Assembly: GCF_016937535.1 (NCBI RefSeq)
Contig: NZ_JAFHKK010000009.1
Coordinates: 17,706 to 81,705 of the forward strand
DNA length: 64,000 nucleotides
Source of the DNA: Sulfurospirillum tamanense
GTDB taxonomy: Bacteria; Campylobacterota; Campylobacteria; Campylobacterales; Campylobacteraceae
Direction: 5' to 3'
Shown here: positions 1 through 8,968 of the stretch, one piece after another
Layout of the letters: each line of letters begins with the position of its first letter
Position numbering within the stretch: the stretch's first letter is position 1
The notes under the pieces: generated by a model
Told to the model about the DNA's origin: nothing
Databases searched by the model: none
Seen by the model: only the letters and a program-made list of their open reading frames with translations
Translations under genes and position numbers: made by a program

Positions 1-459
1 GATGTATCCAAAGCCAGTTTCAGCAAAGGTTGGCGTAATGCCAAAGGTGACAAGGTTCCCCTCGCGCGCAAGGGATTGTGCTTTTTGGATCGCCTTTTGG
101 TATTCTCTCTCGTCTTTAATGAGATGGTCGCTTGGTGTTACTAGCACAAGCTCCTCTTTTTCTAACGCCATGCAAGCTAGCGCAATAGCAGGGGCGGTGT
201 TGCGCGGTGTTGGCTCTAGCAGAAAAGTCGAATCATGGGTTTTAAATGTTGCATTTTCCTCAAGTTGATCAAGGGCAAGAAAATATTGCTCCGTGCTGGA
301 GACAATCAACAAACGCTCACAGATACTAATATTGCGCTCTAAAGTGAGCTGAAAGAGGGATTTTTTATCAAAAAGTTTGATGAATTGTTTAGGCATGAGT
401 GTGCGACTAAGAGGCCAAAGTCTTGTCCCAGAACCGCCACAGAGGATGATATTAGTCAT
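1..459 (-). CDS. manC: Mannose-1-phosphate guanylyltransferase, N-terminal part
   Basis: This enzyme makes GDP-mannose from mannose-1-phosphate and GTP for surface polysaccharide synthesis. The reading frame starts at ATG 459 and runs off the window edge, so only the first 153 residues are visible. They begin MTNIILCGGSGTRLWPLSR, the nucleotide-binding loop of the family, followed by MPKQF, and later LLEPTPRNTAPAIALA and VTPSDHLI, all typical of ManC/RfbM-type enzymes. The start codon overlaps the stop of the upstream regulator gene as ATGA, so the two are co-transcribed. The C-terminal phosphomannose isomerase part, often fused in this family, cannot be judged here. Confidence 0.9.
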   Translation of the reverse strand, partial: MTNIILCGGSGTRLWPLSRTLMPKQFIKLFDKKSLFQLTLERNISICERLLIVSSTEQYFLALDQLEENATFKTHDSTFLLEPTPRNTAPAIALACMALEKEELVLVTPSDHLIKDEREYQKAIQKAQSLAREGNLVTFGITPTFAETGFGYI

Positions 460-764
460 TGCCGCCCCTTCATTTTTTCCAACTCCCTTTGTAACTCTTC
501 ATACTCGCATTTTTTGCGGGCGATAAACTTCTCCGTTAGCTTGATTTTTTCTTCGATGCCTTCTTTAGTGAGGAGGTATTTGTAGTTTTTCTTTTGGGTA
601 GAGTTGGCAAAGTTTTCAACTTTAATGAGGCCTTTGAGGGTGAGGGCTTTGAGGATGTAATTAACCTTGCCAACTGAGTAGCCAATCTCATCAGCAATGG
701 ATTTTTGCGTGACAACTTTGTCTGTGAGGCGCAAGATTTTTAGCACCGCTTCTTCATTTGCCAA
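456..764 (-). CDS. MarR-type regulator of exopolysaccharide locus
   Basis: A 102-residue winged-helix protein. Residues 5-65 form the helix-turn-helix (KSIADEIGYSVGKVNYILKALTLKGLI) and the C-terminal third is a basic amphipathic helix (KLTEKFIARKKCEYEELQRE). This matches the EPS-associated MarR family that usually sits next to sugar-nucleotide and exopolysaccharide genes, as it does here beside manC. Start is TTG 764, preceded by AAAGGAG at a good distance. That Shine-Dalgarno is the right arm of an iterated palindrome copy at 776-785. The family assignment is firm; control of the neighbouring glycan genes is inferred from position. Confidence 0.8.
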   Translation of the reverse strand: MANEEAVLKILRLTDKVVTQKSIADEIGYSVGKVNYILKALTLKGLIKVENFANSTQKKNYKYLLTKEGIEEKIKLTEKFIARKKCEYEELQRELEKMKGRQ

Positions 765-775
765 TCAACACTCCT

Positions 776-785
776 TTACATGTAA
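776..785. repeat. Iterated palindrome copy, Shine-Dalgarno type
   Basis: TTACATGTAA lies 11 nt upstream of the TTG start at 764 on the minus strand. Its right arm continues as AAAGGAG, which serves as the ribosome binding site. Confidence 0.85.
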
Positions 786-936
786 AAATGAAATTTAAAA
801 ATTGAATTTTACACCTTCTGCACTTTGAATGGCTTTAATGTTTAATTAATTTCTGCATTATTTTATGTAATTATAATTACTACAAAGCCCGCAATTGTAG
901 GCTTTGGCGCTTACTTATTTTTGAGTTTCTTCTTGT

Positions 937-942
937 TATAAT
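937..942 (+). promoter_or_regulatory. Putative sigma-70 -10 box for the glycan genes
   Basis: TATAAT lies 29 nt upstream of the TTG start at 972. The 765-971 gap is otherwise AT-rich and separates two divergent gene sets, so promoters in both directions are expected. No clear -35 box, as is usual in Campylobacterota. Confidence 0.6.
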
Positions 943-971
943 ACGCCACAACACTTCATAAAAGGGTCTGC

Positions 972-1937
972 TTGCTTTACTTCATTGCATTTTTAGCTGC
1001 CTTTGGACTCACCTACCTTGTCCGCCACTACGCCCTCAAAAAATCCCTCTTAGCCGAAGTTAACGCGCGCAGTTCTCACACAACCCCCACGCCCCATGGC
1101 GGTGGCGTTGCTATCGCACTCACATGGTTTGCGGGACTTGGGTATCTTTACATGTACGGGCAAATTGCCTCTCCTCTTTTTTTCGCACTGTTATGGGGGG
1201 TGCTCTTGTGCGGAGTGAGTTTTTTAGACGACTTAATCGAACTTAAACCTCGCATTCGCCTTGGGGTTCAAGTGCTCGTCGCCCTTGGCGGACTCTTTAG
1301 CCTTGGCGGGTTTCACACGCTTGCTCTAGGCTTTTTAGACATTTCAAGCCCTCTGCTTACCACGCTTTTTGCCCTCTTGCTCATCTTGTGGTACATCAAC
1401 CTTTATAACTTCCTAGACGGCATCGACGGCTACGCGGGAAGCGAGGGGATTTTTCTTGGGCTTGCGGGACTTATGCTGTTTGGTGGCGCACACTTTGGGC
1501 TTTTAGCGGTGTGCATTTTGGGCTTTTTGGTTTGGAATTGGCACAAAGCCAAGATTTTTATGGGTGACGTGGGCAGCACACTTTTGGGCTATAATGTGGC
1601 TATTTTTACGCTCTACTACGCCACCCTTGAAAGCAGCAACTTGTGGGTGTGGATTGTCCTCTTTGGGCTGTTTTGGGCCGACGCCACGCTAACGCTTTTG
1701 CGACGTTTTTTACAAAAGGAAAAACTCTCTCAAGCCCACAAAAAACACGCCTACCAACGCCTCGTGCAAGCGGGCTGGAGACACGACCACGTGGTGCTTG
1801 GGGGCATGGTGGTAAATGTGCTTTTGCTAGGCATGATCCTCTTCTTGCCCCTTTGGGCAAGCTTTACATGTAGCCTTGTATTACTTGGGCTTGTGTTGGT
1901 CTTTGTAGAAAAACGAAAAAGGTTTGTTTCATGCTAG
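972..1937 (+). CDS. MraY/WecA-like undecaprenyl-phosphate sugar-1-phosphate transferase
   Basis: A polytopic membrane protein of 321 residues in glycosyltransferase family 4. Such enzymes move a sugar-1-phosphate from a UDP-sugar to undecaprenyl phosphate at the inner membrane, the first step of O-antigen or glycan-lipid assembly. Diagnostic motifs are DDLIELKPRIRL (aspartate pair in the first cytoplasmic loop), NFLDGIDGYAG, FMGDVGS and the histidine-rich HKKHAYQRLVQAGWRHDHV near residue 260. About ten hydrophobic segments are visible. Start is TTG 972 behind AAAGGG. The gene overlaps the next one by 7 nt. Sugar specificity cannot be read from the sequence. Copies of the iterated palindrome with one changed base occur at 1147 and 1864. 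Confidence 0.85.
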   Translation: MLYFIAFLAAFGLTYLVRHYALKKSLLAEVNARSSHTTPTPHGGGVAIALTWFAGLGYLYMYGQIASPLFFALLWGVLLCGVSFLDDLIELKPRIRLGVQVLVALGGLFSLGGFHTLALGFLDISSPLLTTLFALLLILWYINLYNFLDGIDGYAGSEGIFLGLAGLMLFGGAHFGLLAVCILGFLVWNWHKAKIFMGDVGSTLLGYNVAIFTLYYATLESSNLWVWIVLFGLFWADATLTLLRRFLQKEKLSQAHKKHAYQRLVQAGWRHDHVVLGGMVVNVLLLGMILFLPLWASFTCSLVLLGLVLVFVEKRKRFVSC

Positions 1938-3661
1938 GAATTGATAAACGTATTTTAAATTTTTTGGTCATCATTCTTCTCTCTTTGGGGACCTTTTGGT
2001 GGACGTTTCTCATTTTTCACAAACCTTTTCACTGGCAAGGTGTTGCGCTTGTCATCGGCGCGCGTTTTTTGGCTTCTTTACTCATTTTTAAAGACTATTC
2101 TCTGAGTTGGTCGCGCGCTTCGCAATTAACCTTTTTACTTAAAAGCGTTGTCTATTTGGCTGCTTTTGCGGTGTATATGCCGCTGTTATACACCAAGATT
2201 CCCATCGCCCTTTTGGCGTCAGAACTCTTCTTTTACCTCTTTAGCATCAATTTTGCCATGTACCTCTACAGTTATTTGGTCAACAAAAACAAGGTAACAA
2301 AGACAAAAAACGTTGTCATTTTTGGCGCAGGGAAAGCGGGCATGAAACTGGAAGAAGAGTACCGAGGGAGTGAATTTAAAGTGAAATATTTTGTGGACGA
2401 TGACCCCATTTTACACAAACGTTCCATCGACAGCATTCGTATCCTCTCACCCAAAAAACTCAAAAAACGCTTAGGCAACACCAAGTTGGACTTGCTTGTC
2501 ATTGCCATGCCCTCCGCCCCAAAAGAGCGCACTAAAAAGATTTACACTGAACTTTCTCCCTATTTTCATACAGTTAAAATCTTACCTTCTTTGGAAGAAA
2601 TCCTTCAAGACAAAAACTTTGCCACCCAACTTAAAGACATCTCCGTTGAAGACCTTTTGGCCAGACGCCCCAAAGACTTAGATAGCCTAGCCATCGAACA
2701 ATTTATCAAAAACAAAAAAGTACTCATCACAGGAGCCGGAGGAAGCATCGGCAGTGAAATCAGCCGCCAATGCGCCAAATACGGCGCAAGCAAGCTCATC
2801 TTGCTTGATCACAGTGAGTACAATCTCTACGCCATTGCCGAAGCACTGTGTGAGTACAAACCCACGTTGGTCATGCAGTCAGTCATTAACCTTGACCTTC
2901 TTGCCCAAACTTTCCAAACCCATCGGCCCGACATCGTCATTCATGCTGCAGCGTACAAACACGTCCCCTTAGTAGAAGAAAACATCACCGAAGCCATCCG
3001 CAACAACATCCTAGGCACCAAAAACGTCATCGACTGCGCCATCGCGCACAACGCCCAAAAATGCGTCATTATCTCCACCGACAAAGCCGTGCGCCCCACC
3101 AATGTCATGGGGGCCACCAAGCGCATCTGCGAACTCTACGCCCAAAACATCAACACCCCTCAAAACACTGAAATCGTTGCGGTACGTTTTGGCAACGTCC
3201 TAGGCTCAAGTGGCAGTGTCATTCCCAAGTTCAAAGCTCAGATCGCCGCAGGTGGGCCCATCACCGTGACACACCCAGACATCACCCGCTACTTCATGCT
3301 CATCCCCGAAGCCTGTCTCTTAGTGCTTCAAGCGGCGAGCATTGGCAAGGGGGGTGAGATTTTCATCCTCGACATGGGCGAGCCTGTCAAGATTGTCGAT
3401 TTGGCAAAAAAGATGGTTGAATTAAGTGGAAAAAAAGAAGTGGACATCACGTTTACTGGGCTTAGACCTGGAGAAAAACTGTACGAAGAACTGCTCATCG
3501 AAGGTTCTGAAACCTCCACCCAATACGAGTCCATCACCGTCGCAAGCCAAACCCACTACCCCATCGAAAAACTCAACGGGGATATTGAAGCCCTTCTTAC
3601 ATGTAAAGAAAAGGTAAAAAAACTCAAAGAAATTGTGCCAGAATTTGACCACAAACCCTAA
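1931..3661 (+). CDS. CapD/PglF-like nucleotide-sugar 4,6-dehydratase
   Basis: A 576-residue membrane-anchored SDR of the PglF/WbpM/FlmA group. Residues 1-115 hold about four transmembrane helices; a CoA-binding-like Rossmann domain follows (VVIFGAGKAG); the catalytic NAD domain begins near residue 260 with VLITGAGGSIGSEISRQ. The active-site segment is ISTDKAVRPTNVMGATKR, where Met replaces the usual SDR Tyr, as in PglF/FlaA1 relatives. These enzymes convert UDP-GlcNAc to the 4-keto-6-deoxy sugar used for bacillosamine, pseudaminic acid or O-antigen sugars. It is translationally coupled to the GT4 gene, so both serve one glycan pathway. The C-terminus (LLTCKEKVKK) contains an in-frame iterated palindrome copy at 3597-3606. 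Confidence 0.88.
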   Translation: MLGIDKRILNFLVIILLSLGTFWWTFLIFHKPFHWQGVALVIGARFLASLLIFKDYSLSWSRASQLTFLLKSVVYLAAFAVYMPLLYTKIPIALLASELFFYLFSINFAMYLYSYLVNKNKVTKTKNVVIFGAGKAGMKLEEEYRGSEFKVKYFVDDDPILHKRSIDSIRILSPKKLKKRLGNTKLDLLVIAMPSAPKERTKKIYTELSPYFHTVKILPSLEEILQDKNFATQLKDISVEDLLARRPKDLDSLAIEQFIKNKKVLITGAGGSIGSEISRQCAKYGASKLILLDHSEYNLYAIAEALCEYKPTLVMQSVINLDLLAQTFQTHRPDIVIHAAAYKHVPLVEENITEAIRNNILGTKNVIDCAIAHNAQKCVIISTDKAVRPTNVMGATKRICELYAQNINTPQNTEIVAVRFGNVLGSSGSVIPKFKAQIAAGGPITVTHPDITRYFMLIPEACLLVLQAASIGKGGEIFILDMGEPVKIVDLAKKMVELSGKKEVDITFTGLRPGEKLYEELLIEGSETSTQYESITVASQTHYPIEKLNGDIEALLTCKEKVKKLKEIVPEFDHKP

Positions 3662-3694
3662 AAAATGGTGGAAGTCGAGGGATGGCACTGGCTA

Positions 3695-3722
3695 TTTATT
3701 CCCCTATTAATAGGGGAATAAA
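3695..3722. repeat. Perfect 28-bp palindrome upstream of hipBA
   Basis: Arms TTTATTCCCCTA and TAGGGGAATAAA flank TTAA with no mismatch. It lies 34 nt after the CapD-like gene, so it could end that transcript. It could also be an operator: the CCCC-N8-GGGG core spacing resembles the TATCC-N8-GGATA form of the E. coli HipB operators. Confidence 0.8.
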
Positions 3723-3753
3723 AGTTTATTAGACACCTCGAAGTCAAATCTCT

Positions 3754-3789
3754 GTATCAATAAATACACTATAGTATGTTTATTGATAC
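3754..3789. promoter_or_regulatory. Inverted repeat, probable hipBA operator/promoter
   Basis: An 11-bp perfect inverted repeat, GTATCAATAAA and TTTATTGATAC, around a near-palindromic 14-nt spacer that contains TATAGT, a plausible -10 element. It ends about 100 nt before the hipB start. A repressor bound here would cover the promoter, as expected for autoregulated toxin-antitoxin loci. Confidence 0.65.
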
Positions 3790-3893
3790 TTTTTGCATTT
3801 ATTCTCTATTAACTACGCAATAGTGTTGTTTTTAATTTGCAATTAATGTACAATTTCAAAAAACACATTAAAGTGTGGTTATTGGAGCATGGC

Positions 3894-4142
3894 ATGAGAA
3901 TTGTTAAGCAGAGAAACCCACCAAAAGAGACCGTATTGAAAACTTCAGAAGATTTTGGGAAGCTGATTGTTTCAAGACGAACTTCTCTTGGACTCACACA
4001 ACAAATGGCAGCACAATTGTGCAATATCAACACGCAAACACTTGCAAAAATTGAAAAAGGCAATGCACTTACTGGTCTTAATAATGCGTTAAAAGTAGCG
4101 GCAAATCTTGGCATTAAAATCCAATTTACAATAGAGGATTAA
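3894..4142 (+). CDS. hipB: HipB-like XRE-family antitoxin
   Basis: A DNA-binding antitoxin and autorepressor that neutralises the kinase encoded next. The helix-turn-helix is FGKLIVSRRTSLGLTQQMAA followed by CNINTQTLAKIEKGNALTG, and the C-terminal strand NLGIKIQFTIED is typical of HipB. I place the start at ATG 3894 (82 residues) because GGAG lies 6 nt before it; TTG 3837 or ATG 3846 would give longer forms. The stop codon directly abuts the hipA start. The region is clearly more AT-rich than its neighbours and lacks the iterated palindrome, which suggests acquisition. Confidence 0.85.
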   Translation: MRIVKQRNPPKETVLKTSEDFGKLIVSRRTSLGLTQQMAAQLCNINTQTLAKIEKGNALTGLNNALKVAANLGIKIQFTIED

Positions 4143-5432
4143 ATGAATAATTTTTTACACATCTTTTATCAAAACAGAGTAATTGGCCGCTTAGAGGCAG
4201 ATGATGCTGAAAATTTTTCACTTTCTTACTCTAATGACTGGAAAGAGAGTGGTTTTCCCATATCTCCCGCCTTGCCTTTATCTGGAAACTTTACGTCAAA
4301 AGATGTTAAAAATTTTATCGTAAACCTTTTGCCAGAAGGTGAGGGGTTAGAAAAACTAAGCCAATTGTGTCAAATCAGCAAAGCCAATCACTTCGGACTG
4401 TTAAGAGCTATAGGAAAAGAAACATCTGGGGCCCTCTCTTTTGGTACAGAAAGTGCCATTGCAACAACTTTTAGAAAAGTAAGCCAAGCAGAGCTAACCC
4501 AAAGAATTTTAGATAGAAAAAAGACCCCCATTACCGTTTGGGATGGAAAAGTAAGACTATCTTTGTCTGGAGTGCAGGAAAAATTACCTGTTGCAATCAT
4601 TGATGGCGAGTTTGGTTTTGGCGAAGGAGATCTAGCTTCGACACATATTTTAAAATTTGGCAATAATGACAATTTAGTATGGAACGAGTTTTTATCACTT
4701 GAGCTTGCAAAGGCAGCAGGACTCATGGTTAACAAGGCTCAAATTCGTTATTTCAGCGAAGAACCTGTTCTTTTCATTGAGCGATTTGACCGAGAAATTA
4801 AAGATTCGGGAAAACAGGTAAACAAGCTACATTTGATTGATGGTTGCCAACTTCTTTCTATGCCGCCAAGTTACAAATACGAGCGGAATTTTGGCAAGGG
4901 AAGAGATGTGCAAGATATCAGGCAAGGCGTCACCCTCCAAAAGCTATTTGGCGCACAAAATCATATGGTAGTCCCGGCGCTCTACCTTCACTCTTTAATC
5001 ACGTGGAAACTCGTCAATCTGTGCTTAGGCAATAGCGATGCTCACGGAAAAAACATCTCTTTTTTCATCAACACATCAGGGAAGCTCCAGCTTACGCCGT
5101 TTTACGATATTGCAAACATTACACTTTATGAAGAGTATGACCATGATTTGGCTATGGCAATTGGAGATCAGTTTGAAATGATGAAAATTTCCGCTTACGA
5201 CTTAGCGCTTCATTGCAACACCATCAACATAAAAGAAACCCTTTTAATCTCTATTTTTAATACTATCCAGACAAAAATATTGAAGCATATAGAGTCCAAA
5301 AAACTTCACAGTCTAAACTCCATAGACAGCTCTTTTGTAGAAGAATTTTCAAACAACATTGTCGCAAGAATGGAATATCTTAAACATAGCATGGATGAGT
5401 TAAAGCAGGGTGATTTTAGGGGATATTTTTAA
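4143..5432 (+). CDS. hipA: HipA-type serine/threonine kinase toxin
   Basis: A 429-residue kinase of the HipA family, which in E. coli phosphorylates glutamyl-tRNA synthetase and induces growth arrest and persistence. The N-terminal couple_hipA domain (residues 1-110, with NDWKESGFPISPALPLS) precedes the kinase core. Visible motifs are SLSGVQEKLPV near residue 140 (nucleotide loop, with the region of the regulatory serine), LGNSDAHGKNISF near 295 (catalytic Asp and Asn) and PFYDIANI near 320 (metal-binding Asp). All key residues appear present, so the toxin is probably functional. It begins immediately after hipB. Substrate is not predictable. Confidence 0.92.
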   Translation: MNNFLHIFYQNRVIGRLEADDAENFSLSYSNDWKESGFPISPALPLSGNFTSKDVKNFIVNLLPEGEGLEKLSQLCQISKANHFGLLRAIGKETSGALSFGTESAIATTFRKVSQAELTQRILDRKKTPITVWDGKVRLSLSGVQEKLPVAIIDGEFGFGEGDLASTHILKFGNNDNLVWNEFLSLELAKAAGLMVNKAQIRYFSEEPVLFIERFDREIKDSGKQVNKLHLIDGCQLLSMPPSYKYERNFGKGRDVQDIRQGVTLQKLFGAQNHMVVPALYLHSLITWKLVNLCLGNSDAHGKNISFFINTSGKLQLTPFYDIANITLYEEYDHDLAMAIGDQFEMMKISAYDLALHCNTINIKETLLISIFNTIQTKILKHIESKKLHSLNSIDSSFVEEFSNNIVARMEYLKHSMDELKQGDFRGYF

Positions 5433-5548
5433 TCTTATCCAAGGCAACAAGCTCGCTTATTGTCTCTATCTGAAACCATAAAAGAGCTTTCTCTGAGGGG
5501 CTGTAAAATACAAATCTAGCACAGATAGTAATCTACAATAAAAATATA

Positions 5549-5917
5549 TGGTGGAAGTGTGGGGAATCGAACCCCAGTCCAAAAACAACTTAACCTCGGC
5601 GTCTACATGCTTAGCAGAACTGTTAAATTTCATCTTGTGTCGTACAGTTCCCAAAACTTCACCAGACTAAGACCTAAGGCTCAAAATGCGCGCGGTCACG
5701 TCGCATCTCAAAGCTATCTATGGGGGTTAACCTCGCCGAAACTGCCTAGATAGCATCCGCAGAGCGAGGCCTCCTAAAAGGTTACTTACGCAGCTTTAGC
5801 GTAAGCAGGAGCGTAATTTGTATTGTTTGCGTTTAAGTTTAGTGGATTGTTTTGCGCCAAATCCAAGGCGGCATGCAACCAAAGCCAACCTGCTCCTGTC
5901 GAAGCCAAGTCACTCCC
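5549..5917 (-). ncRNA. ssrA: Transfer-messenger RNA (tmRNA)
   Basis: On the minus strand the RNA starts GGGAGTGACTTGGCTTCGAC and ends with GGTTCGATTCCCC and an encoded CCA at 5549; the two ends pair as a seven-base acceptor stem ending in the tRNA-like form. The tag reading frame lies at 5830-5786 and encodes ANNTNYAPAYAKAA, very close to the Campylobacter tag. tmRNA rescues stalled ribosomes with SmpB. The spurious open frames on both strands across 5466-5920 are explained by this gene. Confidence 0.97.
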
Positions 5918-5927
5918 ACAGAAAACC

Positions 5928-6668
5928 CTAAGAATTAATAACATCCTTAATGGTTCGCGCAAGGGTCGATATCTTACTCACTTTCTGTGTTCCTGTCAAG
6001 CCCTCATCCAAAAGCACCTTCACAAAGGCACTTCCCACAATAACCCCGTCTACCCCTTTGGCTTTTTCTTTAGCGGTTTTTTCATCCACGCCAAACCCTA
6101 CATAAATAGGCGTTTGAGTGACGCTGCGAATGGTTTCAATCGTAGGTGCCAAGTCTTCCGCTGCCCCGCTTCCGGTGATGCCCGCGTAAGCCACGAGGTA
6201 AATAAACTTTTGACTCTCTTTGGCCACCATCGCGATGCGTTCACGCGAATGGGTTGGCGCAACAAAATCAATCAAATGCAACCCTGCACCCTCAACCAAA
6301 CCTTTGTACCCTTGCGCCTCTTCATGAGGCAAATCAGGGATGATAAATCCATTTACCCCCGCGTGTCTTGCCTTGGCGATAAAATAGTCCATCCCTTTGT
6401 GATAGAATGGATTAAAATACCCCATCCACATCGTGTCTATTTTGGGTGCTATTTGCGCGGAAATCTCAAACAAATGCTCAAGCTTGAAGCCCTGTTGCAA
6501 GGCTTTCAAATTTGCCGCTTCAATCACAGGACCGTCCGCCACTGGATCCGAAAAAGGAATCCCAAGCTCGAGGGTGTCTACTCCGTTCTCTTTCAGGCTT
6601 AACGCCACATCAATACTCAACTGCACATCGGGGAATCCCGCCGTAATATAGGCTACAAGGTGTTTCAA
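5928..6668 (-). CDS. trpA: Tryptophan synthase alpha chain
   Basis: The alpha subunit cleaves indole-3-glycerol phosphate to indole and glyceraldehyde-3-phosphate and passes indole to TrpB. The 246-residue protein has the TIM-barrel signature LELGIPFSDPVADGPVI, carrying the catalytic Glu and Asp near residues 35-46, and the phosphate-binding AYAGITGSG and GVIVGSAFV near the C-terminus. It starts directly at MKHLVAYITAGFPD and so is slightly short at the N-terminus compared with enterobacterial TrpA. Its start overlaps the stop of the HPt gene as ATGA. No other trp gene is nearby, so trpA is separated from the rest of its pathway. Confidence 0.95.
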   Translation of the reverse strand: MKHLVAYITAGFPDVQLSIDVALSLKENGVDTLELGIPFSDPVADGPVIEAANLKALQQGFKLEHLFEISAQIAPKIDTMWMGYFNPFYHKGMDYFIAKARHAGVNGFIIPDLPHEEAQGYKGLVEGAGLHLIDFVAPTHSRERIAMVAKESQKFIYLVAYAGITGSGAAEDLAPTIETIRSVTQTPIYVGFGVDEKTAKEKAKGVDGVIVGSAFVKVLLDEGLTGTQKVSKISTLARTIKDVINS

Positions 6669-7075
6669 TTTTTTTCCAATTCAAAAGGTACTTTAATAAT
6701 AAGAGGGTTAAGCATCGAGAAGTAGGGAGCGTCATTTTCTATATCTTGACGGTAAGAGGCAAACTGATCGCTTGTTAACAACAACCAATCGATAAACGCT
6801 TCACTGGCGGGGCCTTTGAGTAGTCTGGCTTCCTCTACGACTTCTTCCCCCAAGGAGGCAAGTTTGATAATGGGGTCAAGGCGCACAAACCCTGCTGCGG
6901 ATTTGATGTTATGGAAAATGCGAAACAATTCGCCAATATTTTCCTCATACAGTCCTTGCTTGGAAAGCCCAATGATGAGGGGTTCCATCGACTCACACAT
7001 GATGCCATAGTGGGTCATAAAATCCTCAACAATTTCGAGGTCAAAATCAAGTTCCATTTGTGAAAAAATACCCAT
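6665..7075 (-). CDS. HPt (histidine phosphotransfer) domain protein
   Basis: A 136-residue helical protein. FRIFHNIKSAAGFVRLDPI near residue 53 carries the phosphorylatable His of an HPt domain, followed by LASLGEEVVEEARLL. Such proteins relay phosphate between a hybrid kinase and a response regulator. No kinase or regulator is adjacent, so its partners are unknown. I use ATG 7075, one codon inside the longest frame, because GGAAGG lies just upstream. Co-transcribed with trpA by a 4-nt overlap, a combination with no obvious functional reason. Confidence 0.75.
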   Translation of the reverse strand: MGIFSQMELDFDLEIVEDFMTHYGIMCESMEPLIIGLSKQGLYEENIGELFRIFHNIKSAAGFVRLDPIIKLASLGEEVVEEARLLKGPASEAFIDWLLLTSDQFASYRQDIENDAPYFSMLNPLIIKVPFELEKN

Positions 7076-7118
7076 CAAACCTTCCTTCCAAAGAATTGCA
7101 ATTGTACCATTTTTTTGC

Positions 7119-7124
7119 TAAAAT
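7119..7124 (+). promoter_or_regulatory. Putative -10 box of panB-ruvB
   Basis: TAAAAT lies 27 nt upstream of the panB ATG in a T-rich stretch between divergent genes. A -35 element is not obvious. Confidence 0.45.
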
Positions 7125-7151
7125 CCATTCACTTCAGCCAAAGGCAACCCC

Positions 7152-7961
7152 ATGAGCATTGTCTCACAAAAGACAACCAAACATACGATTTTATCGATAA
7201 AAAAGAAAAAAAACAACGCCCCCATTGTGATGATCACCGCCTACGACGCCCTCTTTGCTTCTCTCTTTGCGCCCCACGCTGACATCCTTCTTGTGGGGGA
7301 CAGTTTGCAGATGAGTTTTGGAGGCCAAAGCGACACACTAGGTGCCACCATGGACATCATGCTGTACCATACCAAAGCCGTGTGCCAAGGCGCTCCCGGA
7401 GCACTTGTAGTGCTTGACATGCCCTTTGGAAGCTACGCCACGCCCGAAATTGGCCTCGCTAATGCCATGCGTGTTTACCAAGAAAGTGCCGCAACTGCGG
7501 TAAAAATCGAAGGCGGAAAAGAGCGCGCAGCCCTCATTTCCCACCTTACATGTAACGGTATCGCCGTCATGGGGCACATCGGGCTACTCCCCCAAAACGT
7601 GCGCGCCGAGGGAGGGTACAAGGTCAAAGGCAAAGACGCCGACCAAGAAGCCGCGCTCATCCAAGACGCTAAAGCCTTAGAAAAAGCGGGTGTGTTTTGC
7701 ATGGTGATTGAGGGTGTAGTGTCCGAGGTCGCCACCAAGGTCGCCCAAAGCGTCAATGTCCCGCTCATCGGAATCGGTGCGGGCAATGGCGTGGACGGAC
7801 AAGTGCTTGTGTGGAGTGACGCCTTTGGGTTTTTCAACGAGTTCAAACCCAAGTTTGTCAAACGCTACCTCGAAGGAGCGACGCTCATCGAAGAAGCCAT
7901 GGCAACGTATGCCAAAGAAGTGACAGCGCGCCAGTTTCCAGACGCCACAACGAGCTATTAA
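7152..7961 (+). CDS. panB: 3-methyl-2-oxobutanoate hydroxymethyltransferase
   Basis: PanB makes ketopantoate from 2-oxoisovalerate and methylene-tetrahydrofolate in pantothenate/CoA synthesis. The 269-residue protein has [24 protein letters not shown], the metal- and substrate-binding DMPFGSY, VKIEGG and GHIGLLPQ, and [15 protein letters not shown], in family order. Length is normal. An iterated palindrome copy at 7546-7555 is read as LTCN inside the protein. The stop overlaps the ruvB start by one base (TAATG), so the two genes form an operon. Confidence 0.97.
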   Translation: MSIVSQKTTKHTILSIKKKKNNAPIVMITAYDALFASLFAPHADILLVGDSLQMSFGGQSDTLGATMDIMLYHTKAVCQGAPGALVVLDMPFGSYATPEIGLANAMRVYQESAATAVKIEGGKERAALISHLTCNGIAVMGHIGLLPQNVRAEGGYKVKGKDADQEAALIQDAKALEKAGVFCMVIEGVVSEVATKVAQSVNVPLIGIGAGNGVDGQVLVWSDAFGFFNEFKPKFVKRYLEGATLIEEAMATYAKEVTARQFPDATTSY

Positions 7962-8968
7962 TGGAACGCATCATCGAAATCGAAAAGATGAGTTTTGAGA
8001 GCGAATACGAAAGCTCTTTGCGCCCTAGTACGTGGGAAGATTACATCGGGCAAGAGAAAATCAAAAAGAACCTCCAAGTCTTTATCAAAGCATCCAAAAA
8101 ACGCAATGAAGCCCTAGACCACGTGCTTTTCTTTGGCCCTCCAGGGCTTGGAAAAACCACACTCGCTTACCTCATCGCCGCTGAGATGGGTGCCAATATC
8201 AAAATCACCGCCGCGCCCATGATTGAAAAGAGTGGCGACTTGGCCGCTATTTTAACCAACCTTGAAGAGGGCGATGTGCTCTTCATTGACGAAATCCACC
8301 GTCTCTCTGCCTCAATCGAAGAGATTCTTTACCCTGCCATGGAGGATTTTCGTCTTGACATTATCATCGGTTCTGGCCCCGCGGCACAGACCATTAAAAT
8401 CGACCTGCCCCGTTTTACGCTCATCGGTGCCACGACGCGCGCGGGGATGATAAGCTCACCGCTTCGTGACCGCTTTGGGATGCACTTTCGTTTGCAGTTT
8501 TACACCCCCGAAGAGCTAGGGCGCATCGTTCAAAAAGCGGGACAAAAGCTCGAAAAACCCTGCCTTAATGAAGCCGCAGCCGAACTTGCCAAGCGGGCAA
8601 GAGGAACCCCACGCATCGCCCTTCGGCTGTTAAAACGGGTGCGCGATTACGCGGACGTGGAAGATGAAGCTGTCATTAGCCTAGAACGCGCCCAATACGG
8701 GCTAGATGAACTAGGCGTCAACGACATGGGGTTTGATGAAATGGACTTGCGGTTTTTGCGCATTTTGCTCGAATCCAAAGGGCGTCCTTTGGGGCTTGGC
8801 ACCATTGCTGCGGCATTGAGCGAGGACGAAGGCACGGTGGAAGATGTCATCGAACCTTACCTCATCGCCAAAGGTTACATCGAACGCACCGCACGTGGAC
8901 GCATTGCGACGCCCAAATGCTACGAAGTGTTTCGGCTCACACCCGGGGCCAAAAACCTATTTGCCTAA
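7961..8968 (+). CDS. ruvB: Holliday junction branch migration ATPase RuvB
   Basis: The hexameric motor that drives branch migration with RuvA during recombination and repair. The 335-residue protein shows Walker [14 protein letters not shown] near residue 55, Walker [11 protein letters not shown] near 105, sensor motif LIGATTRAG near 157, the arginine finger region SPLRDRFGM and a C-terminal winged helix with TARGRIATP. Neither ruvA nor ruvC is nearby. It converges on the dynamin-like gene with a 4-nt overlap of the two 3' ends. Confidence 0.97.
   Translation: MERIIEIEKMSFESEYESSLRPSTWEDYIGQEKIKKNLQVFIKASKKRNEALDHVLFFGPPGLGKTTLAYLIAAEMGANIKITAAPMIEKSGDLAAILTNLEEGDVLFIDEIHRLSASIEEILYPAMEDFRLDIIIGSGPAAQTIKIDLPRFTLIGATTRAGMISSPLRDRFGMHFRLQFYTPEELGRIVQKAGQKLEKPCLNEAAAELAKRARGTPRIALRLLKRVRDYADVEDEAVISLERAQYGLDELGVNDMGFDEMDLRFLRILLESKGRPLGLGTIAAALSEDEGTVEDVIEPYLIAKGYIERTARGRIATPKCYEVFRLTPGAKNLFA

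Noticed and set aside
5823..6602. 259-codon open frame on the plus strand
   Set aside because: It lies antisense over tmRNA and trpA, which are both certain; it has no recognisable motif.
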